Shown: positions 15,159-22,620 of the stretch, piece by piece
How positions within the stretch are numbered: position 1 is the stretch's first letter
How the letters are laid out: each line of letters begins with the position of its first letter
Assembly: GCA_001603165.1 (NCBI GenBank)
Contig: LVBN01000123.1
Span: 1-39,510 of the forward strand
Origin: Spirochaetales bacterium Spiro_12
GTDB lineage: Bacteria; Spirochaetota; Spirochaetia; Treponematales; Rectinemataceae
Length of the DNA: 39,510 bases
Direction: 5' to 3'
The notes under the pieces: model-generated
What the model was told of the DNA's origin: nothing
Databases searched by the model: none
Seen by the model: only the letters and a program-made list of their open reading frames with translations
Made by a program: the position numbers and the translations under genes

Positions 15159-16147
15159 TGGCAGATGCAAAAGAACTGCTCAAGGTGGAAAACCTCGGTG
15201 TCTGCTTCATCCATGGGACTATGGAAGCGCATGCTCTTAGAGGTATTGACCTTTCTTTCTATGAAAAAGAAATCCATGGTCTTGTTGGCGAGTCCGGGTC
15301 AGGCAAGACAGTAACCTCAACCTGTATTATGGGTTTATTGCCTTCTCCACCAGGGGAAATAACCTCAGGGCGCATTCTTTTTGAGAATGAAAACCTTCTC
15401 GAGCTTTCCCAAGGCCAGATGAGGAGTTACAGGGGAAGAAAAATCGCGATGGTTTTCCAGGAACCATCCAAGTATTTGAATCCTGCCTTCAAGATAGGAG
15501 AGCAGATCACAGAAATGCTTAGACTCCACCTGGATATGAATAAAGAAAAGGCTCGAGAAAGGGCCAAAGAACTTCTCGGGTTAGTAGGATTAGGCAAAGA
15601 CGGTCGTGTTTTGGACTCCTACCCTCATGAGCTTTCGGGGGGTATGAAACAGCGTGCTATGATTGCTATCGCAATCTCCTGCAATCCGCGTTTTTTAATT
15701 GCTGATGAACCTACTACGGCATTGGACGTAACACTTCAGTTGCAGATACTCAGGCTTATTAAAGAACTGAAGGATCTTCTGGGCATGGGCGTTCTTTTCA
15801 TTTCCCATGATTTAGGCGTGGTTAAAGAAGTCGCTGACAGAGTATCGGTGATCTATGCCGGACGAATTGTGGAAAGTTCCACGAAAGGAACTTTATTCGA
15901 TAAACCGCTGCATCCATATACGAAGCTATTGATGTTATCCATTCCTGATGCGCATAGAAGAGGTCAGCGTTTGGCTACTATTCCAGGAAGAGTCCCGGAT
16001 GCAGATGCGACACCATCTGGATGCGCATTTCATCCACGGTGTCCTTTGGCTGACGATCGCTGCAAGTCAGAGAATCCCGAGTTGAGAGGAAATGAAGATG
16101 GGCATAAGGTTGCGTGTCATCATGCAGGTGAGTCATGGAACATTTAA
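15155..16147 (+). CDS. Dpp/Opp-type ABC transporter ATP-binding protein (DppD-like)
   Basis: This 330-residue ATPase has Walker A GESGSGKT (about 46), Q-loop MVFQEPSKYLNPAF, signature LSGGMKQR, Walker B FLIADEPTTALD and H-loop LFISHDLGV. The C-terminal oligopeptide-transporter domain ends with the cysteine cluster CAFHPRCPLADDRC, typical of DppD/OppD. Its ATG overlaps the permease stop by four bases and its end overlaps the next ATPase gene by 13 bases, so translation is coupled. It works at the inner face of the membrane as half of a heterodimer with the protein at 16135. Confidence 0.93.
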   Translation: MMADAKELLKVENLGVCFIHGTMEAHALRGIDLSFYEKEIHGLVGESGSGKTVTSTCIMGLLPSPPGEITSGRILFENENLLELSQGQMRSYRGRKIAMVFQEPSKYLNPAFKIGEQITEMLRLHLDMNKEKARERAKELLGLVGLGKDGRVLDSYPHELSGGMKQRAMIAIAISCNPRFLIADEPTTALDVTLQLQILRLIKELKDLLGMGVLFISHDLGVVKEVADRVSVIYAGRIVESSTKGTLFDKPLHPYTKLLMLSIPDAHRRGQRLATIPGRVPDADATPSGCAFHPRCPLADDRCKSENPELRGNEDGHKVACHHAGESWNI

Positions 16148-17136
16148 TAGATTGTAAAAATATTGTCAAGGTTCATCGTGGCAGGGGTATTGGTGGGTCG
16201 CGGAAGGGGTTTAAAGCCTTAGATGGGGTCTCCATTTCAATCGATCGCAATGAAAGCTATGGATTGGTAGGCGAATCTGGATGTGGGAAAACCACCTTCG
16301 CTCGCGCGATTATGTTCCTCGATCCCCCTACTTCTGGTTCAGTTTTGTTTGACGGAACTGCGCTTGAGCAGTTGGGTCGGAGAGAAATGCGGTCTTTCCG
16401 CAAACGGATGCAAATTGTTTTCCAGGACCCTAACAGCGCGCTGAATCCTAAAATGAGCATTCATGATAGTCTTTCCGAAGGCCTTATCAATAGAGGAATT
16501 GAGGAAAAAGAAAGAATCGGGAAAATAAAGGATTTGCTGGAACTAGTGGGAATAAGTTATGCTTACAAGAATCGCTATCCCCATGAGTTTTCTGGAGGTC
16601 AGAAGCAAAGAATTGTTGTTGCGAGAGCACTCTCCATGGAGCCTGATTTTCTTGTGCTCGATGAACCAGTCTCGAATCTTGACGTATCGATACAGGCACA
16701 GATTATAAATCTTCTTTCTGATTTGAAGCGGGAATTATCGTTGACATATCTTTTTATCTCTCATGATCTTAATTTGGTCTCATATATGTGCGACACTATA
16801 GGAGTAATGTATAAAGGAAAAATTGTCGAAGAGGCATCTTCGGAATTACTCGTGTCCAACCCTTTGCATCCTTATACGAGACGTCTGCTTGCTTCGATTC
16901 CTGGCGGGGGAATGCGGTCAAAGGTAAATAGCATTGAGCTTGAAGAAGAAGATGCTGATATTCTTGCCGCAAGGGCGGCATCTCGGCAAGGTATTCATGG
17001 TTTTAAAGGCTGTCCATATTATTCCCTTTGTCCCCTTGGGGATGACGAATGCATCTCGTCATCCCCTTCTCTGCGAGATATAGGCGGAGGGCACGTCGTG
17101 TCCTCGGGACACAAAGTGTCCTGTCACAAAGCATGA
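16135..17136 (+). CDS. Dpp/Opp-type ABC transporter ATP-binding protein (DppF-like)
   Basis: This 333-residue ATPase has Walker A GESGCGKTTFARAI, Q-loop IVFQDPNSALNPKM (the DppF/OppF form), signature FSGGQKQRIVVARAL and Walker B FLVLDEPVSNLD. It has the C-terminal cysteine cluster CPYYSLCPLGDDEC. It pairs with the upstream ATPase to drive solute import. The stop codon lies inside a 9-bp-stem hairpin (17133-17155) that separates this gene from the binding-protein gene. AT-rich codon use continues through this gene. Confidence 0.93.
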   Translation: MEHLIDCKNIVKVHRGRGIGGSRKGFKALDGVSISIDRNESYGLVGESGCGKTTFARAIMFLDPPTSGSVLFDGTALEQLGRREMRSFRKRMQIVFQDPNSALNPKMSIHDSLSEGLINRGIEEKERIGKIKDLLELVGISYAYKNRYPHEFSGGQKQRIVVARALSMEPDFLVLDEPVSNLDVSIQAQIINLLSDLKRELSLTYLFISHDLNLVSYMCDTIGVMYKGKIVEEASSELLVSNPLHPYTRRLLASIPGGGMRSKVNSIELEEEDADILAARAASRQGIHGFKGCPYYSLCPLGDDECISSSPSLRDIGGGHVVSSGHKVSCHKA

Positions 17137-17155
17137 CCGGCTATAAGCCGGTCAT
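17133..17155 (+). promoter_or_regulatory. Hairpin between the DppF-like and binding-protein genes
   Basis: ATGACCGGC (17133-17141) and GCCGGTCAT (17147-17155) form a perfect 9-bp stem with a TATAA loop, followed by five A and then the ribosome-binding site of the binding-protein gene. A smaller stem, GGACAC/GTGTCC (17107-17121), lies just upstream inside the coding region. Placed directly before a binding-protein gene, the hairpin may mark a processing point that stabilises the downstream message. Confidence 0.5.
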
Positions 17156-17170
17156 AAAAAGGAGCATGTG

Positions 17171-18670
17171 ATGAAGAGAAGAATCATTCTGAGTCTGCTC
17201 GTGATGATACTGGCATTAATGCCAATCAGCACGGTCTTTGCCCAGAGCGGAGGATTATTGAATTTTGCTCTTTCGGGCAATCCCGACACCCTTGATCCTC
17301 ATAAAACTGCTGGCACACTTACATTCCAAGTCATAAAGAGCTTTTACGACACCCTTATTGAGCCGGACATTACGGGCAAGCTGGTTCCGGCTTTAGCGGA
17401 AAGCTGGTCGACCTCTGCCGACAATCTCGTATGGACATTCAAGCTCAGAAAGGATGTGGTCTTTCACAATGGCCAATCGTTTACTTCGAAAGACGTTAAA
17501 GCCACTTTCAACAGAATTCTTTCGGATGCTACGGCATCCCCCAAAAAGGGCGATTTCGCCAGTATAAAGCAAATCGACACTCCGGACGCATATACCGTTG
17601 TTTTTACGCTTAATGCCCCCTTCGTTCCAATTCTTGCGAATTTTGCTTCGGGATGGGGAGCTATTCTGCCATCGAGCTTGATTGAATCAGGCCATAACTT
17701 CGGTGCGCAGCCGGTAGGCACCGGCCCCTTTAAATTTACCAGATGGTTAAGAGACAATAAGATTTCCATGGTTAAAAACGATAGGTACTGGATTAAGGGG
17801 CTGCCAAAGATTGATGGAGTTCAAATCAACATTGTCCCTGAGCGAACTATTCAGGTACAAGGATTGCTCTCCGGTGCTATTGATGTGGTCGATATCGTCG
17901 ACCCCGAAGACTTGCCAGTGCTGGGAGCCAATAAGAAAGTCAAAGTTACAAAGAACCTGACATCACAGGTTTTGGTAATGGCAATGAATTGCTCGAAACC
18001 TCCTCTCGATGATCTTAGAGTAAGGCAAGCAATCAATTATGCTATAGATAAGCAGACCGTCCTGGATATTGCCTATGGTGGTGGAATGCCCGGATCTACG
18101 TTCATGGACACTGGAAATGCTTACTATACCGATTATACAAGCCTTTATCCTTATAATCTGGAAAAAGCGAAACAACTCGTAAAAGAAACTGGAGTAGGCG
18201 CTAAAGAATTAACTATCCATGTTCCGCAAAACTATCCCCTCCATGTTAAAGCTGCCGAGCTTTATCAGCAGATGCTTGAAAAAGCGGGTATGAAGGTTAA
18301 GCTCCAGCTTGTCGATTGGTCTAGCTGGATGTCCGGAGTTTATACTGAAAGAAATTATCAGTTAACAGTCATTGGACATACAGGAAAGCTTGACCCGGAT
18401 GGGACTCTTGCTGGATATGGAACTGCCAAACGTTATGTTCTTTGGAATAATCAAACAGCGGCGAATAATATCAGCAAGGCAGCGTTGACTGCGGATCTAG
18501 AGCTTCGCAAACGCCTCTATACAGAGGCATTGGAACTTATGGCAAAAGAAGTACCGTTTATGTATCTCGGCACTTCGTATCGCTATGTTGGAATGAGGGC
18601 TGATGTGATGGATTTCCGGATGACCCCGTCACTGGATACCTTCGATTTCAGGTGGACAGAACTGAAGTAA
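17171..18670 (+). CDS. ABC transporter substrate-binding protein (SBP_bac_5, DppA/OppA family)
   Basis: The 499-residue protein has a signal peptide (MKRRIILSLLVMILALMPISTVFAQ) and no lipobox cysteine, so it is a soluble periplasmic protein. The mature part shows the family pattern NPDTLDPHKTAG, FYDTLIEPDITGKLVPALAESW, YTVVFTLNAPF, PVGTGPFKFTRW and VRQAINYAIDK. Family members bind peptides, nickel, opines, glutathione or phosphodiester opines such as agrocinopine. With four hydrolases in the same operon, a phosphorylated or esterified ligand is my preferred guess. ATG 17171 is chosen over GTG 17168 because AGGAG lies seven bases upstream. The next permease gene starts one base after the stop. 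Confidence 0.92.
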   Translation: MKRRIILSLLVMILALMPISTVFAQSGGLLNFALSGNPDTLDPHKTAGTLTFQVIKSFYDTLIEPDITGKLVPALAESWSTSADNLVWTFKLRKDVVFHNGQSFTSKDVKATFNRILSDATASPKKGDFASIKQIDTPDAYTVVFTLNAPFVPILANFASGWGAILPSSLIESGHNFGAQPVGTGPFKFTRWLRDNKISMVKNDRYWIKGLPKIDGVQINIVPERTIQVQGLLSGAIDVVDIVDPEDLPVLGANKKVKVTKNLTSQVLVMAMNCSKPPLDDLRVRQAINYAIDKQTVLDIAYGGGMPGSTFMDTGNAYYTDYTSLYPYNLEKAKQLVKETGVGAKELTIHVPQNYPLHVKAAELYQQMLEKAGMKVKLQLVDWSSWMSGVYTERNYQLTVIGHTGKLDPDGTLAGYGTAKRYVLWNNQTAANNISKAALTADLELRKRLYTEALELMAKEVPFMYLGTSYRYVGMRADVMDFRMTPSLDTFDFRWTELK

Positions 18671-18671
18671 T

Positions 18672-19502
18672 ATGATAGCGGCCCGAAAATCACAGAAGGT
18701 CCTCTTTTCTCTGGCGGTTCTTTTCCTGTTGGTCCTGGTGGCATCGGCTATTGCCGCACCTCTAGTGGCTCCCTACAATCCCACGGAGCAGTTCCTGACA
18801 AAGCGCTTCAAAGCGCCGACGATGGAAAACCTCCTGGGTACCGACAACTACGGCAGGGATGTACTTTCGAGGATAATCTACGGATCCAGGTCAGCCCTCA
18901 TCGTGGGCATTGTCACCGTTTCCATCGCCCTCTTCCTGGGCGGCACGATAGGGCTCCTGGCGGGCCTGGGCTCTCGTAATCTGGATAGTACGCTCATGTT
19001 GTTCATGGATTCGATACTCTCCTTCCCGACCATACTTCTGGCGATCACGGTAGTATCCTTCTTAGGATACGGCCTTGTGCAGGTAATGCTCGCCTTGGGC
19101 ATTATCTCCAGCCCCGTGTTCGCCAGGCTCGTTAGGGCGGAGACCCTGGCAATAAAAGGCGAAGGTTATGTCGAAGCGGCAAGATCGCTGGGAACACCGG
19201 TTGTCAAGATTGTATATAAACACATAATTCCCAACATATTAGGGAAGGTGGTTGTGCAATGCTCAATCACCTTTGCTCTTTCCATCGTCACCGAGTCCTC
19301 GCTTTCCTATCTCGGCGTGGGCACCCAACCCCCCGAGGCGAGCTGGGGCTTGATGCTCAAGGATGCCAGGAACTATCTGGTTCAGGCGCCCTGGCTGGCT
19401 ATCTATCCTGGTTTAGTTCTGGCTTTTACCGTACTTGCATTCAATATTATCGGGGATACCCTGTCGGAGCGCCTGAATCCCAGGCTCACCGGATCTTCCT
19501 AA
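18672..19502 (+). CDS. Dpp/Opp-type ABC transporter permease (DppC-like)
   Basis: The 276-residue inner-membrane protein has the DppC signature: a cytoplasmic N-terminus, a first membrane segment, then APLVAPYNPTEQF and LLGTDNYGRDVLSRIIYGSRSAL. The EAA loop YVEAARSLGTPVVKIVYKHIIPN comes next, and ESSLSYLGVGTQPPEASWGLML lies near the end. It completes the five-component importer but lies after the binding protein instead of beside the DppB-like permease. Its codon use is GC-rich like the flanking chromosome, in sharp contrast to the four transporter genes before it. The composition switch coincides with this gene's start. Confidence 0.92.
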   Translation: MIAARKSQKVLFSLAVLFLLVLVASAIAAPLVAPYNPTEQFLTKRFKAPTMENLLGTDNYGRDVLSRIIYGSRSALIVGIVTVSIALFLGGTIGLLAGLGSRNLDSTLMLFMDSILSFPTILLAITVVSFLGYGLVQVMLALGIISSPVFARLVRAETLAIKGEGYVEAARSLGTPVVKIVYKHIIPNILGKVVVQCSITFALSIVTESSLSYLGVGTQPPEASWGLMLKDARNYLVQAPWLAIYPGLVLAFTVLAFNIIGDTLSERLNPRLTGSS

Positions 19503-19520
19503 GGTTTTAAGGGGTGACTG

Positions 19521-20516
19521 GTGAGCGTTCGCATAGGGCTTATTTCGGATATCCATGTCGATTTGAATCGGATCCAGGGCGAGGAAGTAGTGACAAGCCT
19601 CCTCGCCCTGGAAGCCGTCCGGCGCAAGTTGGACATTCTCCTCCTGGCCGGGGATATTTCCTCTGATTATGCGCTGAGCCTCAAAACTATCAAAGCGCTG
19701 GAAGATGCCTCATGCGTCCGGGTGCTCTTTGTGCCTGGCAACCATGACATCTGGAACGAAAACTACCCGGGGCGGACCGCCTGGGAGAGCTACGAGGCTC
19801 TGCTAGAACATCCGGGCAACCTTGCCCGGGGCGCTGCGGCGCTGAGCGCAGGCTGGACTGCCGTGGGCGACCTGGGCTGGTACGATTTCGCCTATGGAGA
19901 CCCCTCATTCAGCCGGGCAGACTTCAAGCGGATGAGTTATGGAAAGCGGACCTGGCAGGACAAGATAAAATCAGTCTGGGACAGGTCGACTCTGGATATG
20001 CATAGGCTGTTCATGGAGCGTCTGGAGAAGCGGCTTATAGAGGCGGCTAAGACGAACGCTGTTAAAAAATCGGCCAACGTGAACTTTGTTGCTGCGGCGA
20101 CCAACGCGATGCAAGATGCCGATCAGGCAGTGAGTCTCGATTCTGGCGCGACTGGGCAAAAAATAATTTTCGTCACCCATGTGGTTCAAATCAGAGAATT
20201 TACTGTACAAAATCCTGGGCCCCAGTGGAAATACTTCAACGCTTTTCTCGGCAGCCCCGAATACGGGGAGCTGGCTCTACGCTATGGGACGAAGCTGTCA
20301 GTCTGCGGCCATGTTCACCACCGACAGCAGTATGTAAGGGGCGAAACCCGATTCGTCTGTCCTTGCCTGGGTTATGTCACCGAGTGGCCGGCACCGGCTG
20401 ATCCTGAAAAGCAGATCGCCGAAACCCTTCAGGTTTTCGAGCTCGGACCAAGGGAAGCGATTCCCCTAACGAATGCGAGGGGCCAAGCTGCCGTGGAGCG
20501 CGATTCCAATGCCTAG
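19521..20516 (+). CDS. Calcineurin-like metallophosphoesterase
   Basis: The 331-residue protein has all the dinuclear-metal motifs of the family: DIH (about 10-12), AGDIS (about 43), PGNHDIW (about 74), FVTHVV (about 216) and CGHVHHRQ (about 262). It has no signal peptide, so it is cytoplasmic. Enzymes of this fold cleave phosphomonoesters or phosphodiesters. It starts at GTG 19521, 18 bp after the DppC-like gene, and appears to be the last gene of the operon that begins at 11917. Residues about 155-210 form a less conserved helical insert. Substrate unknown; a role in cleaving the imported compound is inferred from position. Confidence 0.87.
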   Translation: MSVRIGLISDIHVDLNRIQGEEVVTSLLALEAVRRKLDILLLAGDISSDYALSLKTIKALEDASCVRVLFVPGNHDIWNENYPGRTAWESYEALLEHPGNLARGAAALSAGWTAVGDLGWYDFAYGDPSFSRADFKRMSYGKRTWQDKIKSVWDRSTLDMHRLFMERLEKRLIEAAKTNAVKKSANVNFVAAATNAMQDADQAVSLDSGATGQKIIFVTHVVQIREFTVQNPGPQWKYFNAFLGSPEYGELALRYGTKLSVCGHVHHRQQYVRGETRFVCPCLGYVTEWPAPADPEKQIAETLQVFELGPREAIPLTNARGQAAVERDSNA

Positions 20517-20658
20517 GCTGGCCTGAAGACTGTTTCTGTCCTCTTTGTCTTATTTGGTTTCTCCAACAAGCTTCGAGGAACTAAACAAAACACCTACTTA
20601 TAGCAAGCGAGTCGTTTGCCTATTCGGGACAGGCGCTTTTTAAATAATTATTTTTCTA

Positions 20659-20687
20659 TTTACTTATATCGATAGCTAATTTATAGT
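20659..20687 (+). promoter_or_regulatory. Probable promoter of the NHL-repeat lipoprotein gene
   Basis: TTTACT (20659-20664) and TATAGT (20682-20687) are 17 bases apart in an AT-rich stretch of the 267-bp gap after the phosphoesterase gene. The start codon lies about 90 bases downstream, preceded by AAGGAGG. Confidence 0.5.
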
Positions 20688-20783
20688 CAAACCAGAAAAT
20701 AATCATAAAACCGAGTAACGGAAGAACCTTTCCGATCCGGGCAAAAAGTCATCTCCGTCCGCAAAAAAGAAGGAGGTGCCATC

Positions 20784-22523
20784 ATGAGGTTGTTAAAAAA
20801 CAGGCGAAAGGCTTGGGGAAATCCGCGAAGGCTTGCGGTTTTTTTGCCATTGTTTTTGCTGACCGCCGCTTGTTCCAATGAAAATCTGTTTCAGATGCTC
20901 CAGCTCTTTGAAAAAACCACATTGGTGGTGGAGTTGGAACCCGGCGTCGGGGGGAAAATGATCTACCCCGATGCCGATCTGGATGTGGCATACTTCGATA
21001 TAAGCGGGACTGGGCCGGAAGGCGCGAGCTTTTCGGAGGAGGGCTACGCCTCTTCTCTCTTTACCCGGGCGAGCCTGTCGGCGGGGGAGTGGACGATCAG
21101 CGCTGTGGCGAAAAATGCCGCCGGAACCCTGGTGGGAGTTTCTCCTCCCCTGACGGTGAAGCTGGAAAAAGCCACGCAAACCCACGCGAGATTGGTATGC
21201 AAGGCCCTCGACGGAAACGGATTTTATACGATTTCGATTTCCTGGCCCGGCGGGATGATAAGTACGCCGAACCCAGTGGCGGAATTCGTTTCCCAAACAG
21301 GCGAAAGGCATACTGTCGCTTTTTCCAGCGACTATTCGCAAGTGGAGGCCACAGGCTTACGGCAATTGGCGAAGGGGTATTACAGCCTCGATGTCCGGCT
21401 TTCGGATCTTAGTTTTAGTACGGAGGCTCTTTGGCGGGATACGGAAGAAATATATATCGCCGAAGGATTGACCACGAAATGCGATTTTCCACTTGCGGAA
21501 GCGGATCTGGCCCTCAAGCCAGGAGCCCGGACTTTTGCAGGAGGGGGTAATGGTTATGTGGATGGGGAAGGGATCGGTGCTAGCTTTAATAGTTCGGGCG
21601 ATGTCGTTTTGGGCAAAGACGGTAATCTCTATGTGGCTGACACGGGCAATAACCGAATAAGAAAGATTACTCCCGAAGGCGTGGTGAGCACCTTCGCGGG
21701 AGGCGGAGGTTCCGGTACACGTCAAGCCGGTTTTATCGATGGTTTACGCACGGCGGCAGCCTTTAACGAACCATCGGCAATCGCTGTTGAGTCCAACGGA
21801 AACCTTCTCGTGGCCGACTCCGGCAATCATGCGATTCGTCGAGTCACCACCAGTGGAGAGGTCCAAACTTTGGTAGGAAATGGAACCGAAGGAGATGCGG
21901 AGGGGACCATCAACACTTCCGGACTGAATGGTACGGCGCGGTTGAGGTATCCCTGCGGAATCGTGAGCGCTGGAACATATATATACATCGCCGATTCAAA
22001 CAACAATAAAATACGCAGAGTGTACGAGTCTCAAGGAACGGTAACAACCTATGCCGGATCGGGAACCGCCTCGTGGGCTGACGGAACAGGAACAAGCGCT
22101 TCCTTCCGTTTTCCGTCGGGTATAATTACAGGTCCTGGTGCTATTTATATTGCAGATACGATGAATCATAGAATTCGGAAAATCAATACCGCAAATGTAA
22201 ACGTAAGTACTCTCGCCGGCGGAGCTTCGAGCGGATCGGCGGATGGCTTAGGCCCCGCTGCCTCGTTTACCTCCCCAAGAGCTCTGGCGTTGAGCGCTTC
22301 GGGATATATTTATGTCGCTGATTCGGGGAACAATAAAATTCGTTCTATAACGCCTGAAGGACAGGTGACTACAATTGCGGGATCAGGAACCGCGGGATAT
22401 CAGGATGGTCCCGCCTTGGATTCTTCCTTCAGCAATCCTAGAGGGCTGAGTTCGGGAGGCCCGGGCAAGCTGTTTGTAGCCGATACATGGAACAGCAAGA
22501 TCCGGCTCGTTCTGACCCGATAG
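20784..22523 (+). CDS. Lipoprotein with C-terminal NHL-repeat beta-propeller
   Basis: This 579-residue protein has a lipoprotein signal: basic N-terminus, hydrophobic core and lipobox LTAAC with Cys30. Residues about 45-245 look like beta-rich, Ig-like modules. The remainder has five NHL repeats of the form 'YVADTGNNRIRKI..G.VSTFAGGG..G..DG....A.F..P' (clear at about 285, 345, 405, 455 and 515), which would make a six- or five-bladed propeller. It is probably anchored in the cell envelope and binds a ligand or surface polymer. No enzymatic residues are evident. The strongly repetitive propeller DNA could recombine internally. An ABC exporter gene follows after 97 bp. Function unknown. Confidence 0.85.
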   Translation: MRLLKNRRKAWGNPRRLAVFLPLFLLTAACSNENLFQMLQLFEKTTLVVELEPGVGGKMIYPDADLDVAYFDISGTGPEGASFSEEGYASSLFTRASLSAGEWTISAVAKNAAGTLVGVSPPLTVKLEKATQTHARLVCKALDGNGFYTISISWPGGMISTPNPVAEFVSQTGERHTVAFSSDYSQVEATGLRQLAKGYYSLDVRLSDLSFSTEALWRDTEEIYIAEGLTTKCDFPLAEADLALKPGARTFAGGGNGYVDGEGIGASFNSSGDVVLGKDGNLYVADTGNNRIRKITPEGVVSTFAGGGGSGTRQAGFIDGLRTAAAFNEPSAIAVESNGNLLVADSGNHAIRRVTTSGEVQTLVGNGTEGDAEGTINTSGLNGTARLRYPCGIVSAGTYIYIADSNNNKIRRVYESQGTVTTYAGSGTASWADGTGTSASFRFPSGIITGPGAIYIADTMNHRIRKINTANVNVSTLAGGASSGSADGLGPAASFTSPRALALSASGYIYVADSGNNKIRSITPEGQVTTIAGSGTAGYQDGPALDSSFSNPRGLSSGGPGKLFVADTWNSKIRLVLTR

Positions 22524-22563
22524 ATTCTGTAAATCCCGGGGTTTCGTGCGGGGTATGGCGCGG

Positions 22564-22593
22564 TTGAATAGTTTGGCGACGACGGAGTATCAT
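22564..22593 (+). promoter_or_regulatory. Possible promoter of the ABC exporter gene
   Basis: TTGAAT (22564-22569) and TATCAT (22588-22593) are 18 bases apart, 27 bases before the TTG start at 22621. It would give the exporter gene transcription independent of the lipoprotein gene. Moderate match only. Confidence 0.4.
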
Positions 22594-22620
22594 TCCGGAT
22601 AAAGTTCCGGAGGAAAATCC

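Noticed and set aside
21540-22510. The repeated segments of the NHL gene as a CRISPR-like or tandem DNA array
   Set aside because: The periodicity is at protein level (propeller blades), in one reading frame, with diverged DNA and no spacers.
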